Shown: positions 44,367 to 55,661 of the stretch, piece by piece
How the letters are laid out: every line of letters begins with the position of its first letter
Numbering within the stretch: position 1 is the stretch's first letter
DNA from: Naganishia liquefaciens
Taxonomy: Eukaryota > Basidiomycota > Tremellomycetes > Filobasidiales > Filobasidiaceae
Direction of reading: 5' to 3'
Length of the DNA: 64,000 bases
Assembly: GCA_013423385.1 (NCBI GenBank)
Contig: BLZA01000053.1
Location: 372,001 to 436,000 of the forward strand
Translations under genes and position numbers: made by a program
Notes under the pieces: generated by a model
Told to the model about the DNA's origin: nothing
The model's input: only the letters and a program-made list of their open reading frames with translations
Database searches by the model: none

Positions 44367-45731
44367 ATGTCTGGATCGAGTTCCCCATATGTATTCTCAG
44401 CCATGGACCTCGACCTCTACGACGTACACGTCCTCGTCACCGGTGCCGCAGGAGGAATCGGTCTCGCGACCGTCAAGCAATTCCTGACGCATGGAGCCCG
44501 CGTCAGCGCGCATTACCGCAGCACAAGGGCAACGCTCGAAACGGACGCTCAATGCTCGCAAGCGATCAAGGATGGATACTTGACGTGTGTTCAGGGGGAT
44601 GTCACCAAAGAAGAAGATGTGGACAGGATTTTTGTTCAGGCGGAAAAGGCGATGGGAAGGCCCGTGGCGGTGCTTGTGGGTGAGTCCCGGGGAATGGAGT
44701 CCATCGGACGACGGGATGCGATCATTGCGGCAGATGGTGATACAAGCGATAAGGAGGTGGAACGGATGAATCAATGGAAGAGGCCGCAAGCCTGAGCTCG
44801 GTGGTCCACCGAATCGTGGTGTCGATTGGATGTCCTGAATCACATCGTCGAATACGGATTACGGAAAGAAACCTACTCTGATATGAACAAACACTCACGC
44901 TTCTTCCAACAGTAAACCACGCCATCTATGAGTCAACCCCTGCACCACTCCACACCATGTCTCTCGCTCAATGGAACAAGACGCTCAACACCAACCTCAC
45001 CGGCGGCTTCCTCATTGTACGCGCATTCCTCAAACGGCTCGTCGCGGTAAAGGAGGAAAAGGGAATCGACCATGAATGGCTCCGCAATGTCGCCGTTGTC
45101 TTCATTGGCAGCACAGGTACGTCCTCTCCTCCTCCTCACGCCTGTTCTTCCCTGGCTAACCTAATCCTTTTCCCCTCGCTTCCCTCGCTCCGGCCCCCCC
45201 CCCCTTCCCCCGCTTCCACCGACATCGACCAAAAGCCGGCGAATTCGGCGAGGCTTTGCACGCAGACTACGCCGCTTCCAAATCAGCGCTCACGCACGGC
45301 CTACAGCTGTCGCTCAAGAACGAGATCGTTCGATCCGTGCATCCGCGCGCGAGGGTGAACACGGTCGCGCCCGGATGGGTACGGACGCAGATGGCAGAGG
45401 AGAGTATGCGTGATGAGGCGGTGAGGTATCAGGCGATGGCGACGTGGGTTTCATCCGGGGTGTCCCCCCCCCTTCTTCTTTTCCCCCGCAAGGATTGCTA
45501 AAACGGGGTATTGTTTTTTCTTCCGTCTAGGACTCCGCTTAATAAGATTGCAGAACCCGAAGAGGTGGCGATACAGGTGGCGTTCTTGGCATCACATCGC
45601 GTGGCGGGACATACTACTGGCCAGGTCGTCATGATCCATGGAGGAATGGAGGGTACGTCCTTTTCAAAAGGCTTTCCGAAGGAGGAGCTTATCAGCCTTT
45701 CACAGGGAGACTACTCAACGCAAAGCCATGA
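44367..45731 (+). CDS. classical short-chain dehydrogenase/reductase
   Basis: NAD(P)H-dependent oxidoreductase of the FabG-like classical SDR type; substrate unknown. ATGs at 44367 and 44403 are both in frame. The nucleotide site VLVTGAAGGIGLATVK, the QGDVTKEED acid, and NKTLNTNLTGGF are present. The catalytic Ser and Tyr-Lys lie in FIGSTAGEFGEALHADYAAS followed by KSALTHG, joined across an intron near 45119-45235. NTVAPGWVRTQM follows. The first intron (44680-44912) is 233 nt, far longer than its neighbours. The last intron (45653-45705) joins GGMEG to RLLNAKP, the usual end of fungal members; without it the frame would read 24 unrelated residues. Tail to tail with the Yippee gene. Confidence 0.87.
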
Positions 45732-45919
45732 TGCATTGAAAGAGCAGTTCACATGATATCAGAAAATAGCAATGGTTGCTCCGGCTCGGTGGGAGTCCAC
45801 CCGGACGCCCACCAGTTCCCGCGCTGCCACTGACTCAAAGAGATGCATACAACCCTGTCTTACAAGTACAAACGTAGCCAATCTTTGCAATTTGCCATCT
45901 TCCTCCTACATTGCGGCAA

Positions 45920-46908
45920 CTAATCATCTAGAGACCAGTTATTCTCCTTGAAAACCCTCGCCGCTTCCAAAATATATTTGCCTTGCCGCACCAGGCAAGA
46001 TCAGTCGACCGTGCCTCTGCACTCGTTTCAAGGGAGAAGCTTACCTTCCTTGTATCGTTGATCCCGTTCCTTTGCCTGCAAATACATCCACCCGACGGTC
46101 GTTTTCCTGCCGAGTTGCTGACATCCCATACAAAGCAAGTCTGCCACGGTATGCATACCGGTTCTGCGTGGTAGGGATGCATGAGGATCCAGATCTGGTC
46201 TCTCGTTCTGATGACGCGCTCACAGTAGTCGCTTCTCTTCCTTCTTGCCGAGGTAGGTGTTGACTGTCGAATGAAGCAGGCTGAAGAAAGATGCGCGCGA
46301 TGTTGAGCATCGGTAACCCATTCAGGCCGATTGCGCCCACGTACTATGCCTGTCCGAGACTCCCGGAGAATGCTTTGGATACGACTTCGTCTTGCAAAGC
46401 CTTTGTAAGCGAGGGGATCCCATCAATGTCCTGAAGACGATTGCTCGACAGCAAGGGAACTGACCAACGGAACGATGCACTCCCTGCACACATACTGGGC
46501 ATGTCGATTATTCGAGAAATAATGAATCGGGTCTGCGCGACTTGCTCTCCTGTCGTACTCCTCCAACTCGCCATGTAGCGATTCGGGAAATGCCGCAAGA
46601 TTCGGTCTGATGGGCCCCGTCGACGCAGGATTGGCATCTCGGCTGCTTTGCGTGCCGTCCCTCCTTGCAGCAGCGGTGTGATCGGACAACGATCCGGCAG
46701 GGGAAAGCGGCAAGCACGAGACCGCCTGCCCGAGACCTGTCATTGCCCGTGTCGGCGGTGGCGCATGGGGCATGGGAAGTGGTAAAGGTGGGGAAGACGG
46801 TGATTCTCCAAACAGCGATGCCGTTGACGAGGAAGAGGAACTCGCGAGCGACGATGATGGTCGCGGTCTGGCGGAGGATGGTCCTGCTGCGGAAGCGAAG
46901 AATCGCAT
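45920..46908 (-). CDS. Yippee-like zinc-binding protein with long N-terminal extension
   Basis: Yippee domains fold like Mis18 and CRBN around one zinc held by two CxxC motifs; cellular role here unknown. From the ATG at 46908, a Ser/Pro/Ala-rich extension of about 130 residues precedes the domain: HYFSNNRHAQYVCRECIVPL. Splicing then adds ALQDEVVSKAFSGSLGQAYL, LHSTVNTYLGKKEEKRLL, TGMHTVADLLCMGC and GWMYLQAKERDQRYKEGKYI, ending NNWSLDD. Cysteines YVCREC and LLCMGC supply the zinc site. Compared with typical members, CxxCxxxLGWKY is expanded to CMGCQQLGRKTTVGWMY. Four introns of 48-78 nt have normal borders. Confidence 0.85.
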
Positions 46909-47813
46909 GGCTTGTTGAACCGGTTTCGGTTTCTTGGACCATGTCACTCACTAGTCCAAGTCTCGTCGATATCGAGGGAAGCCCCCGAGTCAGCTGGTAG
47001 ATAACCCGTCAGCCCGGACCGATCCGTGCATCTCCTACATGTCTCACACAAACGCCGATCACGCCGCCCGGCGCGACCCACTCTGCGTAATATATCAGAA
47101 ACTCAGAATGCCATCTATCCTACTCGCACGACTGGCCAAATTCGTCTCCGCTTCGTCTCCCCAGCCAGGTCTCGCATGGTCTCGTCTCGCCATTCTTGGC
47201 GGAGAGAGAGATGAGGAGTTGGATGAGGCTGAAAACATGGGATTTGAGTGAGACTGTCGAGGACATGAGGAACAATTACTAGGATTCAGCCGGGATGTGG
47301 GATGCGACGGGTGTATCGAACAGAAGGCCGATCTGGTACAAGTTTCTGGATTATAGTTCGAGAAAGAGAATTGTACATGTATAACGAAGATGGTCCAACC
47401 CTGCCTGTTACTTGACATATGGTACTACAGATTCACTATATACTAGTCCGGTCCAAGCACAAATCAAATTGACCTTCCCCTCACTTATCCGTGTATTCAC
47501 AACATGATATCTCGCAACTAGAGTTGAATAAATCAGTATTCTTCAAGCGGTGAACCTAATCTGGCAACTGACTGCCTTGGACCTGAAGGCGATAAAAGGT
47601 TGCCAGAGGTCAGTTAAATTTCGCACTTGATTGGGATTACCTACAAGATGATGCTGTCAAGAGACCCAAGCATCGGCAAAAGGCAAAGCGATCAACGCGG
47701 AGTAAACGCCATACAGCCAGAAGGTCGTTCGGAACGAGGAACGAAGCCGGCAGAAGTCGAAAAGGAGGAAAGGCAAGTGATTGGGAACAGCAATGCGGAT
47801 CAGACACCAGTCA
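46909..47813. other. intergenic region
   Basis: About 900 bp between two minus-strand genes. A plus-strand frame of 70 codons (47039-47251) is open but matches nothing I know. The part next to 46908 must include the Yippee promoter. Confidence 0.45.
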
Positions 47814-49703
47814 TCAGATCATAGCAAGATCGCGAAGCTGTGTCCGCAGAATGGTACTGCAGGTTAGGGAAGGAACCATGAGACACGTGACGATCAAGAG
47901 CTGTGATTGCCAATAGCTTCGAAAGCAATATTTGCGAGTCGACTTACTCTACAAGCAAGAAGGGCAAAATTGGCAGGAATTTCAGCTGCGTTTCACGGCA
48001 TCCGTATCGCCTGACTGACCTTGAACTGCAGCCATGACGACTTTTAACATGGCTGTATCCGTAGCGTTGGTAAAGCTATGGCAGAATGACCATGACATAC
48101 CGTCAGGATGACGCCGCGTGGACGCTACATTGCAGGTAACAACTTACTGTGTATACACCTCTTTCGATGAGCTGCGATTCAAGCCGACGAATTGCGCTTT
48201 AAAGTATTCCCTTCCCGCTTCGTACCCGGCCGGCCCCGTCGGTCCATTGAAGTCCGGAAAGTAGTCAGCTATTTGCGAGTTGGGATCCTCGAGTTGTTGG
48301 CGGAAAACGTCGTCCTTGTTCAAGAAGAGAATCTACTCGAGGAGCGTGCGAGCGTCAATGGTCGGCGGGAAAAGCTACACAAGGCACTTGCCATGTTGGT
48401 CTTTAAGAACCATTGTGAATTGCAGATCGAGTCGAACAGCATGAGCGCTTCATGCATTTGATTCTAGGGATGCGAGACCCCCGAGCCCTCAGATTAGCGT
48501 CCAAGAGGCAAGGTTCTAAAAAGACACTCACAGAATCTTTGTCTTCCACGAGAGTCGCATTATATCCGGAAAGAGCAACAAGGAACAGCACTGCCGTGAC
48601 ATTTTCGAAGCATGATACCCACTGCCGAGACGCTTCAGCTCGTGCTCTGATAAATAGCAAGAAAAGTACCCACTTTGCGTCTTTCGGAACGTTGTCCACC
48701 GACATCGAATAGTCTGGAGTACCAAGTCATGAGGACGCGATGTTTCAGTATAAGATTAACGATACCCACGAATACGTCAAGTCATTTTCCGTAAACTTGG
48801 TCTCCGAGATTCCTGTCGTCTTGACTCGGATCCGCAGTATATCCTGAGAACATAGGTTGTTAGCCGCCGTGGTCCCGTGAGACAGTCTTCGACTTGCCTG
48901 GTGCGACGGTTTAAAGTCACTCCTCCACAAGCGATCTAGTTGAGAGTAAAAACTGTCAAGACGAGGCATTCGTCAACACCTCGTGTCCCGCCTATCGCCG
49001 CTCGTGCGAACGCACTATGGCAGATTCTCCGGCAAAGCGTATTCATTTCCCCTTGCGCAAGCATGCTGTACGCCGCGATCTTTCCAAAGGCGTTCCAATG
49101 GCTCTCGATATTCTGCCGGAAATACTTGCCCCTCCTGGATGTCTGGGGGATTATCCACGAGGGCAATGAATTTCTGCAGGAGCGCGGGAAGTCTTCAACG
49201 TTACTCTCTTTGTGCAAGAACATATCGGACGCTCACCCTGTTTGAAGGCTCGACGCTTATCTCCCATTCATCCATCGCGTCGATGATCAGCTTCATGCCA
49301 TTGACAATGTTGTCAAAAACCAGTTGTCTGTAATCTAGAGGACGTTGGAGCCACATGTATAGTCAGTGTTACATCGGTCTCTCGCTCGAGTTCTAGTTAG
49401 TCGCTAAGTTGAATTACCAACGCACCTTCAATCTCCTCCTCGGTAAACGTCACATTGTGAATCAACCTCATCTGCTTGAGTACCGTCGACTTGCCACTGG
49501 CACCGGCACCCAACAACAAGAGTTTTATATGTTTCCTGGCCCTTTTCTCGTCCTGTCGAGGAACACAGCCAGCAATCAGCCTTTGGGGATGCGTCTTCCT
49601 AGAAAGATCCATCACAAACCTCTTTGAGCAATTTATCCAGCTCGCGACTCCTTTGAACGTCATAGTCATCCCCATCACTACCAGCTGACATGCACGAGCC
49701 CAT
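47814..49703 (-). CDS. heterotrimeric G protein alpha subunit
   Basis: GTPase that relays receptor signals, in fungi mostly nutrient and pheromone sensing. The start MGSCMS at 49703 fits N-myristoylation on Gly2 and palmitoylation on Cys4. Motifs in order: HIKLLLLGAGASGKST (P-loop, Ala where Glu is usual), YRQ then LVFDNIVNGMKLIIDAMDEW, FPAEYREPLERLWKDRG, DILRIRVKTTGISE (switch I Arg and Thr), LFDVGGQRSERRK (switch II), CFENVTAVLFLVALSGYN, ILFLNKDDVF (NKxD) and HFTNATDTAMLKVV (Cys of the usual TCAT replaced by Asn). The C-terminus reads VQDTILRTQLRDLAMI if a one-base exon at 47948 is used. The intron at 48844-48897 appears to be GC-AG (CAG then GCAAGT). There is no Cys at position -4. Confidence 0.93.
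47948..47948 (-). other. candidate single-nucleotide exon (A) in the G-alpha gene
   Basis: The exon ending ATGGCTGCAGTTCAAG (G at 48020) leaves one base of a codon, and the last exon starts T ACC ATT CTG at 47856. The base at 47948 is flanked by ..cttgcttgtag and gtaagtcg, giving introns of 71 nt (47949-48019) and 91 nt (47857-47947). G+A+T makes the Asp found at this place in G-alpha proteins, and the tail then has exactly the usual length. Confidence 0.5.
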
Positions 49704-51118
49704 TTTTGTTGGTGCTTATCACGTATTGTCCTTCGATATGTAGCGGGCGTGTCTTTGCCGGACAGAAGATTGCGCTGCGAATTGAAGAAGTGGTGAATTC
49801 AGATTTTCAATGAGCAAGGCATGTCTCGGAGAGTGCTCACATATGGTGACACACTGCCGAAGCGTTTGATGTTTACGATTCGTCGAAATTCAGAGTGGTG
49901 GGACGCTGAAGCCTCGAAGTAGAAATTACAGATAGTCCGGCGCCAGACTTTCGCTCGATTCACAGGTGATCCCGTAGTCGATCTCTGAGAATCCGTTCAA
50001 CTCCAGAAGACAAGGGAGGCAAATGTTGTCGGATGAAAGATGTTGCCGAGAAGTACCAAAGCTGTGGTGTTTCCTGCGTCGAGATAACCGGGAATACCAG
50101 TCCAAGTAAAGGAGGATAAAAACGAAAGGGCAAGGGATGATGGCAGATCTTTCAGCGCTCTGTCGACGATTCGACGGAATACATAGTCACATGGGCTGTG
50201 GACATAGAGAACGGGAAAGATGCATACCTATGACTTTGTCCGTGGAACACCCTTTGGGAGAGCTCCTTTTGGGTTGCAAGACTTCCACGCCACGAACAGA
50301 TTCGCGTTCGCCGAGGGTTGTCCCTGCTCTCGAGCTATTCGGTATCCCTTCACTAAGTGTTCTTGCCTTCAATATTCCTAGGTCCTGAGGAGCTGATGCC
50401 GAAGACTGAGAAGAGCCTCAAAAGCCTGCGCTAATAATTGGCTGAGAGATGCAATTACGTGGTTGGTTTGAATACGGTGTCGTTTCACCCGATTAGGCGG
50501 GAAGATGCAGTTTTGAGACTCGCCAGATGCAAGATATGGAGGAGGGGATGGTCTTGGAAAGAGGCATGATGGATAGTTACAAGGAGCATGCTTTTGACGG
50601 TCAATGCGGGCTGGAACCGCGGCGAGTCGGGCCAAGGAGAGAACAATAGAATTTCGCGAAGCATACTTTCGCATTGTCCTCTGCCGGAACGAGCGCCGGA
50701 AGCTTGGTGCGACCGAGTGATTGCGGGGCCCATTAAGCCGAATTATCGCGGTAGGAAGCTCTGTCAGCTGCTCTTTCCGAGTTGAGCCAGGTACATGATA
50801 GAGGATGTGCATGGAGACTCATGATGACGGTCTCGCAAAGGCATCCGTACTAATAGCTGATCCTCCAAGCAAGACGATTGACCGAAATGATCATTGCCGA
50901 GTGGAATGATGACGAAACATGGGTCGCCGGGACGCGTCGCGCGACCGCTGTGTCGATCGCTGTCTTGCTTTCCATGTTTCAAGCGGTGCAGAAAAGAAAT
51001 CATCCATGGTCAGAGCATAGAGCTGGAAGTAGAGTCGGCGCATTTCGGACAGCGTCAACACGCACTCAAGGGCTCCGGGAACGGCGACACTTTGCCAGGT
51101 TCACGACGCAACAGTGCA
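49704..51118. other. divergent intergenic region
   Basis: 1.4 kb between opposed genes, holding the promoters of the G-alpha gene and the SDR-like membrane protein. Plus-strand frames near 50137-50388 and 50878-51118 are open but show no family motif; the latter is simply the upstream extension of the next gene's frames. Confidence 0.45.
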
Positions 51119-52901
51119 ATGCCTATTCACATTCTCGGCTCGCTTGCGGAAAGCACGTCGATATCGACTACGTCCATCGTCTATGCGACTTGCCTCGTTG
51201 GGCTCCTTCTGATCGTCAAGACGGCTCTGATAGAAGGTCGAAAATGTACATGGGAGAGAGACTGGGCAGGCAAATTCTTGATCGTCGTGGTAAGCAATGC
51301 CCAAAACCTTTGACTGCGATCCGGCTGAATGAATCACTTCAGGCACCGCCAAGTCCGCTCGTCTATGCGCTATTGGATCATCTCGTCAATCTACCACATC
51401 CACCGCAAGTCCTCTATCTTCCTCCACTTCCCTCTCCGCTACCACAAGAGGTTCTCACCATCCTCCACGCAATCCGACTCTCGGCCTCGAGTAAAACTGG
51501 AATTATCGCTTCTGGAGAAACGACGACATCGCCTGACCCGGAATCCGAGACCCCAGTGACCGAGGAATCATCTGTTTCTTCAACAGCTCTCGTATGCGAA
51601 CCGCTACCACGGGATCCTGCGGCAATCAAGGAATTCATGAGGAAATGGGCTATCAAGCCGCCGGGGACGGCAGATGATGGCCGACGGATTGACGGGATCG
51701 TCTGGGCCAATGAGTGGGATGTGCAGAGGCCGTGGAAGATTTTCCGCGGCGACGCAAAGGCGGAAGGTGGTCAGGGTGATACGTGGGCAGGGATGAATGA
51801 TGGCGAAAAGCCCATGCAAACGTCACTGAACGTAAACACTTGGACGGCGGAACAAGCAAAGTTTCACTTTCTAAACAGCATGCTTCCCTTCCTTCTCAAA
51901 GCACCCATGGAACGCTCCATCCGCCTCGTCAACATACTCGGGCCGTTCTATTCCGCCGCTGTCCCTTTACTCAAGAACACAGCAGAAGAACAAGGCGCAG
52001 CGACTGCGCAACTCCTTCAAACAGCCGAACCACGCTCCCCCATCGTACAATCCGGCAAAGCCTCACTGCGAAACATGCTCCTTTGGCGACACCTTCAGAA
52101 GATATTAGACGCTCTAGCGAGTGCGACGCATAACGAGGCAGTCAAACAGGCGGCGATACCTGTACCGGACCGGGAACTACCGGACGATGCGGGGAAAGAG
52201 GAGGAGGCAGGAAGATTGCGGCAGCGTCATGGTGTAGAGGCGGGCCCCAAGGCGTTGCCTATTCCGACCAAGAGGATCGACGTTCAGAGCAACATTTTGG
52301 CTTTGCCTGTGGTGGTGGGCTTCAATCGATGGGGAATCGTTAGACCTTTGCTCGGATTGAGAGAGGGATCATTCCTCGGATGGGCTTTGTAGGTTCTCAA
52401 GTTGCGACAACGGACGGTCTACTGACACAGTCTGCTCTAGATACTTGTTGCTCTCGCCCTTGATCTATCTTCTTACACCGTCAACAAACAGTGCCTTGCA
52501 GTCGATTCTGTATGCACTTTCTGCGCCAGTGCTCTATGACGACGAGCAGGAGGACACTTTTGTTCTCGAGGACAAGAGTGGGAAGGAGAAGGGGACGGAG
52601 GATCGAGCTCAGAGCGGCAGCAAGGCTAGGCGCGACGGCGTTAAAGGTGGCGGTATCATTCGGGATGCTAGCTGGATACCGTGAGTGCTGCGAGTCTTCT
52701 GCGACGAGAACATACTGACGGGTCATGCTTGCTTGCAGGTCTCCTTTCTTGTCGACGTGGGCAGACCCGCTCGCCAGCAAGGTCTGGGATCAGCTCGAGC
52801 ATCAGATCGAGCAGGGCGTAAAAGCCTCGGAGCCAGAGGAAAAGCCTTTGTCGCGCAACAAGGGTGATAGAAAAAAGTCTGTATCGTTTGCCGAGACATA
52901 G
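51119..52901 (+). CDS. divergent SDR-fold membrane-anchored oxidoreductase-like protein
   Basis: Exons 51119-51289, 51343-52388, 52441-52680 and one from about 52740 to 52901. Near the N-terminus is a membrane segment (SIVYATCLVGLLLIVKTAL), followed by a Rossmann-like order with DGIVWANEWDVQRPW where SDRs have their NAG/NAA strand. A helix FHFLNSMLPFLLKAP then precedes IRLVNILGPFYSAAVPLL. A second hydrophobic region near the C-terminus (FLGWALYLLLSPLIYLL and NSALQSILYALSAP) resembles the tail of fungal SDR-like ER proteins such as Pbr1. No glycine-rich TGxxxGxG and no YxxxK is visible, so activity is doubtful. The end is VSFAET. The assignment is tentative. Confidence 0.5.
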
Positions 52902-53304
52902 ATGCGATATAGATGGAGATGCCTGTGACTTGATAGACGCTATGAGGAGCCGTCTCGCTGAAGCAGGCCCCGATGCATTGCGGCAGCCCACAGATATCGA
53001 CGCCAATCTAGCGCTGACCCTGTTTCGCGGCCGAAGAGCCAGGTGTCGCGTCCATGTCGAGATAGATAGCCAATCTCATGGACCACGGTGGTCCCGTCCG
53101 CCCAGAGTCGGCGCTGGCGATAGCGATTCTATATCCGCTCGTCGGCGCAGGCCGACGCCGCGAGGGGCAGCTTGTGGCAGCGCGCGCGAGTGAGTACAAG
53201 AAGAAGAAGAAGAAGATGAAGGATAACCTGCCCTCGCTCAATCTGCTGCGCTGGCTTCTCTCTCTCTCTCTCTCACACACAGAGCCTGCGATCCCACCTC
53301 GACC
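52902..53304. other. intergenic spacer with simple repeats
   Basis: Contains an AAG triplet run (about 53200-53217) and a CT then CA dinucleotide run (about 53257-53280), directly before the carboxypeptidase start. It probably is the promoter and leader of that gene. Confidence 0.55.
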
Positions 53305-55661
53305 ATGCCCGCATCAGAGAAACAGCAGTACAGGGACGACCCGTCCCTTCCCACACACGACAGCTCATACCCACTCAGCCCTCCTCAATCCTCCAAGCGC
53401 AAACACCTTCTCCGTCTCCTCGGTCTCTGCCTCGTCGGCTCATTGCTCACATACGCCTCGCTCCCCGCCGCGCCGCACGGCGTCACCCCTACAACTCAAT
53501 CGGTATGCCAGCAGTCGCCGATTCTTACGCCTAGAGGAAATACGACGGATCTCTACAGCGCCGAGCCCAAGCGACGGATCATTGACTGGCTAAGTGGGGC
53601 CGTGCAGGTGCCGACAGAGGCGTACGACGATATGAGCGATGTAGAAGGTGATGCGCGGTTCAAAGTGTTTGAGGCTTTCCATGATTGTTCGTGCCCTTCC
53701 CCTCTCCCTCCATCCATTACTCACAACGCCCTTTGCATAGATCTCGAGGAGAAATTCCCGCTCTTGCAAGTCTCCTCGTCCCTGTGATTCCCTTCATCTC
53801 TTGCTGATGGAATAATCCATCGTCTAGGTACCAGCACCTCTCGGTCGAGAAAGTCAACACCTATGGACTCGCCTATGAATGGACCGGATCCGACGAATCG
53901 CTCAAACCGCTCATGCTCACCGCCCACCAAGGTCCGTTCCAGTCACCGCCCCTCCCCTCACACCCGTCATTGTGTTCTGATATTCCGCAGACGTCGTTCC
54001 CGTCGAGCGATCCACCGTCCTCGATTGGGAATATCCGCCCTTTTCGGGCCACTATGACGGGACGTACATCTGGGGCCGGGGCGCATCGGATGATAAGACT
54101 GGGTTGATCTCGATCATGTATGTTCTCTTTCTACGGAGAATTCCGTCTCTGTTCTTTCTGATGATCGAGTGCGCGATAGGTCTGCAGTAGAATTATTGCT
54201 CGAGGGTGGATATGCACCGACGCGAACGGTCGTGATTGCGCACGGGTTTGATGAAGAATGCGGCGGCAAGGTGGTAATCCATTATTTCCCCTTTTCTCAT
54301 TTCGGTTCTTGTTTGTCGCTGACGTTTTTCTTTTTTCTTCCTGGTATAGGGCGCGATGGCGCTGGGACAATACCTCGAGGAAAAATACGGCAAGGATTCC
54401 ATGCTTATGCTCGTTGATGAAGGGTCTGGCCTGCAGGAACGATACGGGCAGGTGCGTTCCCCCACTTCCCCCCCCCTTTTGAATGCTCGGGCATCTGGTG
54501 GATCGCTGATCGGTTGCGGACAGATGATCGCCGAGCCAGCCACGGCCGAGAAGGGCTATCTCGATGTCGAGCTATCAATCGCGACGGCCGGCGGCCACTC
54601 AAGTGTCCCTCGTACGTCTACGACGAATCGTCCCTCATGTTCCCGCTGACGAACAGATGATTAGCCCCGCATACGGGAATTGGATTGCTGGCGCTCGCCA
54701 TCAATGAACTCGAGTCTCACCCTGTCGCGCCTCGTATGAGTCGCAGGAACCCGCTGTACAGCGCCCTGCAGTGCTATGCGCATTACGGGGAGCTTGATAA
54801 GGAGGTCAAGGATACGTTGAAGGATGCCGCGCGAGAGGGAAAGAAGGGGGAACGAGCGCTGAAGAAGTTGGGTGGGTTGATTGCCGGTATGAGTCCCGAG
54901 GGAAAGGCATCGGTGACGACGACGCGAGCGGTGGACCTCGTCAAGGTGAGCTATCTCCCGCAAAAGCATTCGTGTAAAGGATCTGACTCGGATGGCAAAG
55001 GGCGGCGTCAAAGTCAATGCCCTCCCCGAACTATCGCAGGCCGTCATCAACCACCGGATCAACGCCGATTCGTCTGTTGCGGAATTGCAAGACCAGATGA
55101 TCGACGTCCTGCAGCCCTTGACAGAGGCGTACGGCTTGTCATTTAATGCGTTTGGCAAGGAAGTCTCCTCGGTCAAGGATGCAAGGGGAACGCTGACGCT
55201 CGCCGAGGCGTTCAACTCTGCGTGAGACTCCGTTTTTCCGTCCCCCACCGGGAAGTAGTGACTGATGGATTTTTGTAGTCTCGAGCCGGCGCCCATCTCG
55301 CCTTCGGATACCGATTCGGCCGCGTGGAACCTCTTGTCGGGCTCTGCCAAGAGCACGTGGAGCACGCGCAAGGACGCCGATCACACGGATTTGATCATGG
55401 TTCCAGGCCTAGCTATCGGGTAGGGCATTCCCCGTTATATCCTATTGCACCCAGAAGAGCTGACGATTTGCTGCCAGTAATACCGATACCAAGCGATACT
55501 GGAACTTGACGCGGAACATTTACAGGTTCGGGTACCTTGTCGGAAAGGACGCAGGGGGAATCCATACTGTCAATGAGCACATCAAGGCGGACGCAGTGGT
55601 CGAGGCGGTCAGGTTTATGCAGAACTTGATCGTCAATGCGGACGAGTATGCTGGAAACTAA
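53305..55661 (+). CDS. CPS1: carboxypeptidase S-like M20 metallopeptidase (Gly-X carboxypeptidase)
   Basis: Vacuolar dizinc peptidase that releases C-terminal residues from small peptides for nitrogen supply. A cytoplasmic N-terminus of about 30 residues precedes a single signal anchor (HLLRLLGLCLVGSLLTY), as in type II Cps1. Zinc and catalytic motifs appear in order: LTAHQDVVPV, IWGRGASDDKTGL, AHGFDEECGG, then LVDEGSG. The dimerisation region has VELSIATAGGHSSVP and VKVNALPELSQAVINHR. The last metal ligand lies in GIHTVNEHIKADA. Stop at 55659. At least nine introns of about 50-80 nt interrupt it. Length and motif set match the family; no oddity except a long disordered first exon. Confidence 0.94.

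Noticed and set aside
45653-45756. SDR C-terminus read without the last intron
   Set aside because: It gives an unrelated tail, while splicing restores GGMEGRLLN, the usual ending of the family.
47039-47251. 70-codon plus-strand frame as a small gene
   Set aside because: No motif, and it overlaps the presumed promoter of the Yippee gene; not supportable.
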